Source of the DNA: an uncultured Aquabacterium sp.
GTDB lineage: Bacteria; Pseudomonadota; Gammaproteobacteria; Burkholderiales; Burkholderiaceae_C
Assembly (NCBI RefSeq): GCF_913773725.1
Contig: NZ_CAJYGK010000016.1
Location: 124,001 to 188,000 of the forward strand
DNA length: 64,000 nt
Direction of reading: 5' to 3'
Part shown: positions 46,467 to 54,561 of the stretch, in pieces
How the letters are laid out: the number at the start of each line of letters is the position of its first letter
How positions within the stretch are numbered: position 1 is the first letter of the stretch
Notes under the pieces: generated by a model
Told to the model about the DNA's origin: nothing
What the model saw: the letters and a program-made list of their open reading frames with translations, nothing else
Database searches by the model: none
Translations under genes and position numbers: made by a program

Positions 46467-47406
46467 GGTGGGCCTCCAGGTTGCGCACGCCGGCCGCCAC
46501 GTGTCCGGCGGGCACATGGGGTGCGGCATTGTCGACATGACCGGTCTGGTCGTCGAAGAAGAAATCGGGCTCGAACTCGCGCAGGAAGGCGCCCTTGGGC
46601 AGCCCGCCCAGGAACATGGCCTCGTCCACGTCGATGCCCCAGTTCATCAGGGTGCGCAGCGCACGCTCGTGCGCCGGGGCACCCCGCGCGGTGACCAGTG
46701 CCGTGCGCACGCGCATGGGCGCCAGTTGCGCCGCCTGACCGGTGGCCGCTTCATGGTCGGCCGGGGCCTGCTGCAAGGCATGCAGCGCCAACAGCAGCGG
46801 TTTGAAAGGGCCGTCCGGCAGGGGCAAGGCGGCGCGTTCCACCTCATGGCGCTGGAAGGCGTCGAGCCCGTCCTGCGCATAGACCAACTCCGCCTCGTCG
46901 GAAAACAGCACGGCGTCGCCGTCGAAGGCGATGCGGACTTCGTTCGGGTGGGCCTCGCCCGCGCGGGCGGCGTGCGGCAGCACCCGCGCGGCCGGCACGC
47001 CCGCGCCCAGGGCCTGACGCACATCGGCCTCGTTGGCCGACAGGAACAGGTTGGCGTGCAGGGGACGCAGATAGCGCCAGGGGGCCTCACCGCGGGTGAA
47101 CACGCCACGCTCGATCGGCAGACCGTAATGGCGGGCCGATCGGAACACGCGCATGCCCGAGACCGGGTCGTTGCGCGAGAGGATCACGACCTCGACCCGC
47201 GGCCGGCCGGGTGCATTGAAGGCCAGCAGCTTGCGCACGAGCGAGAACGCCACGCCCGGCCGCGCAGGCTCGTCGAGCCGTTGCTGCTGGAGGCGCATGT
47301 AGGCGCGGTCGTCACTGCCTTCAAAGAGGCGGTTCTCCTCTTCGAAATCGAACAGCGCACGCGATGAGATGGCGACGACCAGCTGGCCGTCCAGAGAGGC
47401 AGGCAT
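46456..47406 (-). CDS. Cytosolic 5'-nucleotidase (NT5C1-like)
   Basis: A 316-residue protein of the cytosolic 5'-nucleotidase I family. The start VVAISSRALFDFEEENRLF and the internal RIAFDGDAVLFSDEAE (HAD-type DxD, essential for metal and phosphoenzyme) are family hallmarks, as are VEVVILSRNDP and the C-terminal FFFDDQTGH. It dephosphorylates nucleoside monophosphates. It is transcribed with the small downstream gene; the AAA ATPase gene lies upstream on the same strand with a hairpin between. Confidence 0.85.
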   Translation of the reverse strand: MPASLDGQLVVAISSRALFDFEEENRLFEGSDDRAYMRLQQQRLDEPARPGVAFSLVRKLLAFNAPGRPRVEVVILSRNDPVSGMRVFRSARHYGLPIERGVFTRGEAPWRYLRPLHANLFLSANEADVRQALGAGVPAARVLPHAARAGEAHPNEVRIAFDGDAVLFSDEAELVYAQDGLDAFQRHEVERAALPLPDGPFKPLLLALHALQQAPADHEAATGQAAQLAPMRVRTALVTARGAPAHERALRTLMNWGIDVDEAMFLGGLPKGAFLREFEPDFFFDDQTGHVDNAAPHVPAGHVAAGVRNLEAHHAG

Positions 47407-47419
47407 GACCCCATGATAG

Positions 47420-47450
47420 CCCCCTGGTCGCTCAACAGACGAGCCAGGGG
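47420..47450 (-). other. Intergenic hairpin between the AAA ATPase and the nucleotidase
   Basis: An inverted repeat (CCCCTGG ... CCAGGGG, extendable by three imperfect pairs) lies in the 57-base gap. No T-run follows on the minus strand, so it is not a typical intrinsic terminator. It may set relative expression of the two genes or stabilise mRNA ends. Confidence 0.35.
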
Positions 47451-47463
47451 CGACGCAAACGCC

Positions 47464-48474
47464 TCAGTGCATGAAGCCGATCGGACTGCGCTTGCCGCCC
47501 TGCTCCGGCAGGTCGCGCGGCTCGATGGCATCGCGCCCGTCGAGCTTGGCGTTGCCGAAGGCGGTCATCAGCGCGCGCCGCATCTCACGCGGCGCCAGCC
47601 GGCCCAGGGCCTCCAGCACGACCTCGCCGGGCTCGGAGGCGAAGCGCGAACCCCAATCGTGGTGGTCGCGGATGCTGCGGTACAGGCGCGCAGCGATCTT
47701 GCGGGCCGCGTCCTCGTCCGGCATGGCCACCTCGAACACGTTCATCCGGTTGAGGATGGGGTCCGGGATCTGGCGCGCGTCGTTGGCGGTGGCCACCCAG
47801 ATCACCTGGCTGGCATCGACCGGCACCTCGGCGAACTCGTCGGTGAAGCTGCCGGCGGTGTCGTGCTCCAGCAGGCTGTAGAGCGAGCCCAGCGGGTCGT
47901 AGGCGTGCTCGCCACCGGCCTTGTCGATCTCGTCGACCACCATGACGGGGTTGGCGTACTGCCCATCGACCAGGGTTTCGAAAACCTTGCCCGGGCGCGC
48001 GCCCTTCCACTGGCTCGACGCCCCGGACAGCACCCAGCCAGCCGTCATCGAGCTCATGGAGACAAAGCCAAGGCCGGTGCCCAGCAGCTGGGCCACCTCG
48101 CGGGCGAAATGGGTCTTGCCCACGCCGGGCGGCCCGAGCAGCAGCATGGGCGTGATCTCGAGGGCGTCCCGGCTGTCGCTGCACAGCGCCAGCTGGCGCC
48201 GCAGGTCGTCGAGCACCTCGTGGAAGTTGGGCAGCTCGTCATACAGGTGGGACATCGCCGGCAGCCCGGAGGGCTTGACCTGGAAGCGTTCGGCGCCTTT
48301 TTCCAGCATGCGCTCGTAGGTGGCGCGCAGGCTTTCGTGGTCGCGCGGGGGCAATTTGCCCAGCCTGCGCTCCACCTCGTCGAGCCGGTAGACCGGCCGC
48401 ATGTGGGCGATCGGGATGCGCCCCCGGGGGGATGCCTCGTTCGCGATGGGAACCAGTTCGGTGCAATGGCTCAT
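47464..48474 (-). CDS. Lon-like AAA+ ATPase without a protease domain
   Basis: A 336-residue single AAA+ module. A helical N-terminus (about 1-95) precedes Walker A GPPGVGKTHFAREVA (about 110), Walker B VMVVDEIDKAGG, sensor 1 WVATANDARQIPDPILNRM with the Arg finger region, and a lid domain with REMRRALMTAFGNA. The core follows the ATPase of Lon, but the Lon N-domain and the Ser-Lys protease domain are absent. It is probably a stand-alone remodelling ATPase that needs a partner. The ribosome binding site GGAGG, six bases before ATG 48474, fixes the start. Confidence 0.8.
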   Translation of the reverse strand: MSHCTELVPIANEASPRGRIPIAHMRPVYRLDEVERRLGKLPPRDHESLRATYERMLEKGAERFQVKPSGLPAMSHLYDELPNFHEVLDDLRRQLALCSDSRDALEITPMLLLGPPGVGKTHFAREVAQLLGTGLGFVSMSSMTAGWVLSGASSQWKGARPGKVFETLVDGQYANPVMVVDEIDKAGGEHAYDPLGSLYSLLEHDTAGSFTDEFAEVPVDASQVIWVATANDARQIPDPILNRMNVFEVAMPDEDAARKIAARLYRSIRDHHDWGSRFASEPGEVVLEALGRLAPREMRRALMTAFGNAKLDGRDAIEPRDLPEQGGKRSPIGFMH

Positions 48475-48681
48475 GCCAGTCCTCCAGACAACCAGGTGCT
48501 CACGTCGACATTGAAGCAAGCGCTGCGCCATGCTGTCATGTCGACTTGGGGGCCTGATTCCCGTCATATCACCAGACTGACGGCCGATCCACCGGGTTGG
48601 CCCGAAGCTGCCGCGCTGCTGTACGCACAATGGAGGGTGGGCCGTGCGCAACCGCACAGCCCGTCAGGGAGCAACAACACA

Positions 48682-51051
48682 GTGACAAAGACCGAGACCG
48701 TGGCGGCCCAGCCGTATGCCGCCACGCGGATGCTGGACCGGCTGGGGCGATGGTGGTGGTGGGTGATGCTGGGCATTGCGGTGCTGTGGGCCATGGCGGC
48801 CTGGCCCGGCCACCGCGACACGCAGGGATCGGTACCGTGGCTGTCACACGAACTGACGGCCGCCCCGCCGGATGGCCTGCCTGTACAGCGCAATGTGACC
48901 CTGCCGCACGTCTGGCGGCAGGACGGCCTGCCCACGACGGGCAGGGCCCGCTATGCCTCGCGCTTCCTGGTGACGCCGGCGCAGCTTGCGGATGCGCGCG
49001 TGCGCCCCTGGTCGCTGCGACTCGACCGGCTGTGTCAGTCGCACATCATCCGGCTCAACGGCGAACACCTGCACGTCACGATGAACGAGACGGGGGCCCT
49101 GTCCTTTCCGTCGGGCTACCTGATCGCCGTCCCGGCCGCCCTGCTGCGCACTGGCGAGAACACGCTGGTGGTGGACGTCGGGTGCAAGACGCAAGGGGGC
49201 ATGCTGGCGCCAGCCATCGGGCCTCGCGCCCTGCTTGCTCCCGACTTTGCCCGCCTTCAGGCGCTGCAACGCTGGGTGCCGGTGGGCCTGAATGTCGCCT
49301 GCGTGGCCTTTTCCGTGTTCCTGATTGCGCTGTGGTGGCAGCGGCGGGAAGAGCGGGCCATCGGTCTGTTCGGGCTGCTGTACATGATCACCGCCGGCCG
49401 CAACATCAGCTATTTCGTCGAGTTGGATCTGGTCTCGCCCCAGGTGAACTCATGGCTGCATCTCACGGCCCACGCCTTCAGCGTCTGGCTGATGGGGTGG
49501 TTTGCCATGACCTTCACCCGTCGGCGTCAGCGCTGGTACGGGCTGCTGCTGTACCTGGCCGTGCCCGTCATTCCGCTCCTGGGCCTGCTGACGCTGCCCT
49601 GGGACCCGATGCTCGACACCACCCGCCGCGTCCTGCAGCCGCTGCTGATCGCCATGGCCCTGCCTTCGCTGCCCCTGCTGCTGCGGACCGGGGCCCCCGA
49701 GCAGGCCGTTCCGCAGCGCTACCTCGCCCTGGGCCTGGCCTGCGTGCTGGGCGCCGGGCTGCATGACTACCTTGCCATCCGACAGATGGGGCATGTCGAA
49801 GCCGTCAACTGGCTGGCTTGGGCCATCCCGCTGGCGCTCGCCCCCTTCACCCTGGTCGTCGTCGGTCGGGTGGTTCACGCCTTCAACACCATCGAAGCGA
49901 ACAACGCCACGCTGGAGCAGAAGGTGGCCGAACGCACCCGGGAACTCGCCGAGGCCAACGCCGCCAAGAGCCGATTCCTGGCCGCCGCCAGCCACGACCT
50001 GCGCCAGCCGGTTGCCGCCATCGGCCTGCTGAACGACCTGCTGCGAGACCGGCTGACCGACCCACAGGCCCGCGACCTCAGCGACCGGCTCACCCACGCG
50101 GTGGTGTCGATGGAAAGCCTGCTCAAGGGCCTGCTGGACCTGTCCCGGCTGGACGCCGGCACGGTCGAAGTCCAACCCCGCGCGGTCCGCCTGGCCGAGC
50201 TGATCAGCAGCATCGCGAGCCACGAGGCCGACGCCGCGCAGCACAAGGGACTGTCGTTGCGCGTGCGGGTCGGGGGGCAGCGTGCCTGGAGTGACCCGGT
50301 GCTGCTGGAGCAGGTCCTGCGCAACCTGGTGGGCAATGCGGTGAGACACACCGAACGAGGCAGCGTCCTGGTTTCCGTCCGACGCCGGCGCGGACGTTTG
50401 CAGATCCAGGTGCGCGACACCGGCCCCGGCATCCCGGCCGCCGATCAGGCCCGGGTGTTCGAGGAATTCGTGCAATTGGGCAACCCGGCCCGCGACCGCC
50501 ACCAGGGGCTGGGGTTGGGCCTGGCCATCGTCCGCCGTGCCGTGCAACTGCTGGGGCACGAGCTGAGCCTGGTGTCCGTGCCAGGCCGGGGCACCTGCTT
50601 CACGCTGACCGTGCCCGAAGCGGCCGACCTGGCAGCGCAGCCGTCCCTGCACCCGGCCCGCGACGCCACAGCCCCGGAGCGCAGCGCACTGCCTCCCTGG
50701 CGCGTGCTGCTGGTGGAAGACGAAGCCGAGATACGCGCGAGCCTGACGCATTTGCTGTCAGGCTGGGGACTGCAGGTTCAGGCGACCGCCAGCCTGGACG
50801 AAACACGCCCGCTGCTGGCCCGCCCCTGGGATCTCGCCATCAGCGACCACCGCCTGCCCGATGGCACTGCCCGGGAGCTGGCGGGCTGGTTGAGGGCGCG
50901 ACAACCGCAGACGCCGCTGATCGTCATCACCGGCGACACGGCGCCCGAGCGGCTGACCGAGTTGGCGCGCTCCGGCCTACCCGTGCTGCACAAACCCTTC
51001 AGCGCCATAAAAATGCGGGCCATGATCCAGGAGACCATGGCCCGCGTGTGA
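48682..51051 (+). CDS. 7TMR-DISM-type hybrid histidine kinase
   Basis: About 789 residues from GTG 48682 (GGGAG upstream); ATG 48730 is the alternative. It has a first membrane helix (WWWWVMLGIAVLWAMAAW), an extracytoplasmic beta-sandwich sensor (about 50-190), and six to seven membrane helices (about 200-400). A short coiled coil precedes HisKA with His438 (ASHDLRQPVAA), the ATPase domain (NLVGNAVRH, DTGPGIP, GLGLGLAIV), and a C-terminal receiver with Asp722 (AISDHRLPDG). The sensor plus 7TM core suggests detection of a carbohydrate or other periplasmic ligand. A NarL-type regulator gene converges on it. Confidence 0.8.
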   Translation: MTKTETVAAQPYAATRMLDRLGRWWWWVMLGIAVLWAMAAWPGHRDTQGSVPWLSHELTAAPPDGLPVQRNVTLPHVWRQDGLPTTGRARYASRFLVTPAQLADARVRPWSLRLDRLCQSHIIRLNGEHLHVTMNETGALSFPSGYLIAVPAALLRTGENTLVVDVGCKTQGGMLAPAIGPRALLAPDFARLQALQRWVPVGLNVACVAFSVFLIALWWQRREERAIGLFGLLYMITAGRNISYFVELDLVSPQVNSWLHLTAHAFSVWLMGWFAMTFTRRRQRWYGLLLYLAVPVIPLLGLLTLPWDPMLDTTRRVLQPLLIAMALPSLPLLLRTGAPEQAVPQRYLALGLACVLGAGLHDYLAIRQMGHVEAVNWLAWAIPLALAPFTLVVVGRVVHAFNTIEANNATLEQKVAERTRELAEANAAKSRFLAAASHDLRQPVAAIGLLNDLLRDRLTDPQARDLSDRLTHAVVSMESLLKGLLDLSRLDAGTVEVQPRAVRLAELISSIASHEADAAQHKGLSLRVRVGGQRAWSDPVLLEQVLRNLVGNAVRHTERGSVLVSVRRRRGRLQIQVRDTGPGIPAADQARVFEEFVQLGNPARDRHQGLGLGLAIVRRAVQLLGHELSLVSVPGRGTCFTLTVPEAADLAAQPSLHPARDATAPERSALPPWRVLLVEDEAEIRASLTHLLSGWGLQVQATASLDETRPLLARPWDLAISDHRLPDGTARELAGWLRARQPQTPLIVITGDTAPERLTELARSGLPVLHKPFSAIKMRAMIQETMARV

Positions 51052-51135
51052 CGTGATGACAGCGTCCGAAACAGCTTCCAGAGTAACGTCGGGCGGCGCC
51101 GCCCACCATCCGCCATTCGGCCGATGCCAATGAAA

Positions 51136-51810
51136 TCAGGTCTTGAGGCTCAACCCCGCCTTGGCCACTGCCACCACCGCCTGGGTACGTGAGTTCACCT
51201 TCAGCTTGCGGAAGATGGCTGCCAGGTGGGTCTTGACTGTGGACTCCGACAGGCTCAGCTGCCGGCAGATCTCCTTGTTGGCCTTGCCCTCGACCAGCAG
51301 GCGCAGCACGTCGATCTGGCGGCTCGACAGCCCCATCGCATTGAGCGGCCCGTCCTCGCTGAGGTCGTCGTCCCAGTCGTTGTGGCCCACGCCAATGCCA
51401 TAGCTGCCCGGCAAGGGGGGCAGGTAAACACCGCCCGCCACCACGCGCGACAGTGCCTCCTGCATCACGCTGGCCTGCACCGTCTTGGGGATGAAGCCCG
51501 ACGCCCCGGCATCGATGGCCGAGATGATGGTGTCCGGCCTGTCATCGGCAGAGAGCACCACGACCGGAATGCCGGGCGCCATGCCACGCCAACGCTCCAG
51601 CGTGCGCACCCCGTGGCAGTCTGGCGGCAGGCTCAGGTCGAGCAGGGCCAGCCCCACGTCCGGGTGCTCGTCCAGGACACGCGCAGCCTGCTGCAGGTCC
51701 CCCGCCTGCAGCACCTGCAAGGCCCCGCCCGGCAGGCTGAGGCGATGGGTAATCAGCATGCTCAGCCCGTCACGGAAAAGCGGATGGTCGTCGATCAACA
51801 GGAGTTTCAT
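51136..51810 (-). CDS. NarL/FixJ-type response regulator
   Basis: A 224-residue regulator: receiver domain with acidic pocket DD near residue 7 and phospho-acceptor Asp58 (LALLDLSLPP), Lys109 in IPKTVQ, and a C-terminal LuxR-type helix-turn-helix (LSSRQIDVLRLLVEGKANKEI, then LSLSESTVKTHL). It is tail to tail with the hybrid kinase, 84 bases apart, and is its probable output partner. The acidic linker (DWDDDLSEDG) is unusual for the family. ATG 51810 is the only sensible start. Confidence 0.85.
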   Translation of the reverse strand: MKLLLIDDHPLFRDGLSMLITHRLSLPGGALQVLQAGDLQQAARVLDEHPDVGLALLDLSLPPDCHGVRTLERWRGMAPGIPVVVLSADDRPDTIISAIDAGASGFIPKTVQASVMQEALSRVVAGGVYLPPLPGSYGIGVGHNDWDDDLSEDGPLNAMGLSSRQIDVLRLLVEGKANKEICRQLSLSESTVKTHLAAIFRKLKVNSRTQAVVAVAKAGLSLKT

Positions 51811-51873
51811 GCCGGCACAGGCGAGACAAAAAATTACATTTGCCGCGATGCTAACGGAGAAAGCGAAGAGGAC

Positions 51874-53100
51874 TCACTTCACCCACGTGTTCATTTGCAT
51901 GATCGGCAACATCACCGACATCACGATCAGCATCACGATCAGCCCCATGGCGACAATGAGCAAGGGCTCGAGCACGGTCGCGATGGCGAGCGCCCGGCGC
52001 TGCACTTCGGCCCCGAGCTGGTTGGCCGCCCGCTGCAGCATCAGGGGCAACTGACCGGTCTGCTCTCCCAGACGCGCGAACATGGCCAGCAAGCCGGGAA
52101 AGCGCTTCTTGGCCGCCAGCGCGGAGGCCAGCGGTGCGCCCTCGCGCACCTGCACCAGCGCGTCCATGGCATCGGCCCGCATCGCCCGGTTCGACAGCGT
52201 TTCGGCCGCGGCCTGCAGCGCCTTGAGGATGGGCACCCCGGAACCCGCCAGCATGGCCAGCGTGCCGGCAAAGCGGGCGGCGTTGTAGCCACGGGCCAGC
52301 CGGCCCAGGATGGGCAGGCCCAGCCAGAAGGCATCGAACTTGAGCCGGAAGCCCTCGTTGCGACGCCCGGCCAGGATGCCCCCCAGTCCTGCGCCCAGCA
52401 CCAGCGCCAGCAACCAGCCCCACTGGCGCATGAAAGCACTCAGGCCCAGCATGAACTGGGTCAGCATGGGCAGCGCCCGTTTGCTGCTGGAAAACACCTG
52501 GGCCACCTGCGGCACCACGAACACCAGCAGCGCCACCACGATCACCACCGCAAACAGCGACACGATGGCCGGGTACAGCGTGGCCCCCACCAGCCGGGCC
52601 TTCAGGGCCTGCTGTTCTTCAAGGTCGGTGGCCAGCTTGTCCAGCACCGCACCGAGCTGGCCGCTCTGCTCGCCGGCGGCCACCACACCGCGGTAGACGT
52701 CGTCGAATTCACGCGGAGAACCCGACAACGCCTGCGCAAAGGGGGCACCCGCGTTGACCTCGGCACGCAGGTGCGACACCAGCTCGCGCTGGCGCGGGTC
52801 TTCGGCCTCGTCGGCCAGCGCGGTGAGCGCGCGCTCCAGCGGCAGGCCGGCCACGACCAGGCCCGAGAGCTGGCGCGTCCAGATCGCCAGCGCCGAGGCG
52901 TTGAACACCCGGCGGCTGAACAAGGCCCGGCCACCGCCTTCGCCACCGGCCTTGTCGGCATGGACCACCGGCTCGACCTTGAGCGGCACCAGCGCCTGTC
53001 CGCGCAGCTGGCTGCGGGCAGACTTGGGGTTGTCGGCATCGACCAGGCCGTTGACGGTCTTGCCGGCGGCATCCAGCGCTTCGAAACGGTAGGCGGGCAT
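51874..53100 (-). CDS. gspF: Type II secretion inner-membrane platform protein GspF
   Basis: A 408-residue polytopic protein: MPAYRFEALDAAGKTVNGLVD at the N-terminus, two GspF cytoplasmic helical domains (about 70-195 and 270-395), and three membrane helices, the last near the C-terminus (LIVMLIVMSVMLPIMQMN). The conserved FARLGEQTGQLPLML is present. It is the inner-membrane rotor-like base that couples the GspE ATPase to pseudopilus growth. It is last in the gsp operon, 21 bases after gspE. Confidence 0.93.
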   Translation of the reverse strand: MPAYRFEALDAAGKTVNGLVDADNPKSARSQLRGQALVPLKVEPVVHADKAGGEGGGRALFSRRVFNASALAIWTRQLSGLVVAGLPLERALTALADEAEDPRQRELVSHLRAEVNAGAPFAQALSGSPREFDDVYRGVVAAGEQSGQLGAVLDKLATDLEEQQALKARLVGATLYPAIVSLFAVVIVVALLVFVVPQVAQVFSSSKRALPMLTQFMLGLSAFMRQWGWLLALVLGAGLGGILAGRRNEGFRLKFDAFWLGLPILGRLARGYNAARFAGTLAMLAGSGVPILKALQAAAETLSNRAMRADAMDALVQVREGAPLASALAAKKRFPGLLAMFARLGEQTGQLPLMLQRAANQLGAEVQRRALAIATVLEPLLIVAMGLIVMLIVMSVMLPIMQMNTWVK

Positions 53101-53121
53101 GGTGGTCGTTCCGTGGGGCGC

Positions 53122-54546
53122 TTACTCGCGGGTCACCCGCAGGACTTCTTCCAGCGAGGTCACGCCTTCGGCGACCAGGCGGTCGCCGTCGTCGCGCATG
53201 GTCTTCATGCCGTGGCGCTGGGCGTGCTCGAACAGCGTGGCCTCCGCCGCCTGTGCATGGATGAGCGCGCGCAACTCGTCGTCGGCCACCATCAGCTCAT
53301 ACACACCGGTTCGGCCCTTGTAGCCGCTCATGCCGCATTCGGGGCAGCCGACCGGGTGCCAGCGGCCCTGCTCGTCCTCGCGCTTGCAGTGCACGCACAG
53401 CTTGCGCACCAGGCGCTGGCCCAGCACACCCAGCAGCGAGCTCGACAGCAGGAAGGGCTCGATGCCCATGTCGGTCAGGCGCGTGACGGCGCTGGGTGCG
53501 TCGTTGGTGTGCAGCGTGGCCAGCACCAGGTGGCCCGTGAGGGACGCCTGCACAGCGATCTGCGCGGTTTCGAAGTCGCGGATTTCACCGATCATGATGA
53601 CGTCCGGGTCCTGGCGCAGGATGGCGCGCAGGGCCTTGGCGAACGTCAGCTCGATCTTGGCGTTGACCTGGGTCTGGCCGATGCCGGGCAGCTCGTATTC
53701 GACCGGGTCTTCCACGGTCAGCACGTTGGTGGTCGCGGCATCGACCGTGCTCAGGCCCGCGTACAGCGTCGTCGTCTTGCCGGAACCGGTGGGGCCCGTC
53801 ACCAGCACGATGCCGTGCGGCTGGCGCAGCAGGCGCTTGAACTGCGCCAGCGACTCGCCGCTCATGCCCAGTGACTCGAGCGTGAACTTGCTGGTGTCGC
53901 CCTTGTCCAGGATCCGCAGCACCGCGCGTTCGCCATGGGCGGACGGCAGGGTCGACACCCGCACGTCCACCGCGCGGCCGCCGATGCGCAGGCTGATGCG
54001 GCCGTCCTGCGGCAGGCGTTTCTCGGAGATGTCGAGCTCGGCCATGATCTTCAGGCGCGAGATCAGTGCCGCGTGCAGCGCCTTGTTGGGTTGCACCACC
54101 TCGCGCAGCGTGCCGTCCACCCGGAAGCGCACGGCCGACGAGCGCTCGTACGGCTCGATGTGGATGTCGGACGCGCCGTCCTTGGCCGCCTGCGTCAGCA
54201 AGGCGTTGAGCATGCGGATGATGGGCGCATCGTTGCTGGACTCCAGCAGGTCTTCGACCGCGGGCAGGTCCTGCATCATGCGCGACAGGTCGACCGCGCT
54301 TTCCACCTCGCCGACCACCGCGGCCGCGCTGCCCTCGCCCGCGGCATAGGCCGCGGCAATGCGCTGCCCCAGCGTCTCGGCGGGCTCCTGCTCGATCGCA
54401 TGCACGACGTAGCGACGCATCACCTCGGACAGCGCCGAAGGCGACACGCCCGGGCTGGCCCACAGTGTGGTACGCGACTCGCCCGCCTCCAGCAGGACGC
54501 CGTGGGCCTTGGCAAACGCGTAAGGAAGGGGGTGGCGGGCGCCCAT
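53122..54546 (-). CDS. gspE: Type II secretion ATPase GspE
   Basis: A 474-residue secretion ATPase with Walker A at residues 251-258 (GPTGSGKT). The Asp box is [12 protein letters not shown], followed by Walker B ([14 protein letters not shown]), the His box ([14 protein letters not shown]), and a tetracysteine zinc site (CVHC ... CPEC). All catalytic elements are present. The N1 domain that binds GspL is relatively short. It powers pseudopilus assembly at the inner membrane. It starts 15 bases after gspD. Confidence 0.94.
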   Translation of the reverse strand: MGARHPLPYAFAKAHGVLLEAGESRTTLWASPGVSPSALSEVMRRYVVHAIEQEPAETLGQRIAAAYAAGEGSAAAVVGEVESAVDLSRMMQDLPAVEDLLESSNDAPIIRMLNALLTQAAKDGASDIHIEPYERSSAVRFRVDGTLREVVQPNKALHAALISRLKIMAELDISEKRLPQDGRISLRIGGRAVDVRVSTLPSAHGERAVLRILDKGDTSKFTLESLGMSGESLAQFKRLLRQPHGIVLVTGPTGSGKTTTLYAGLSTVDAATTNVLTVEDPVEYELPGIGQTQVNAKIELTFAKALRAILRQDPDVIMIGEIRDFETAQIAVQASLTGHLVLATLHTNDAPSAVTRLTDMGIEPFLLSSSLLGVLGQRLVRKLCVHCKREDEQGRWHPVGCPECGMSGYKGRTGVYELMVADDELRALIHAQAAEATLFEHAQRHGMKTMRDDGDRLVAEGVTSLEEVLRVTRE

Positions 54547-54561
54547 GTCATCGACCTCCGC

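Noticed and set aside
51091-51104. GGGCGGCGCCGCCC palindrome between the kinase and the regulator genes as a terminator.
   Set aside because: It has no loop and no following T-run on either strand, so it is not a credible intrinsic terminator.
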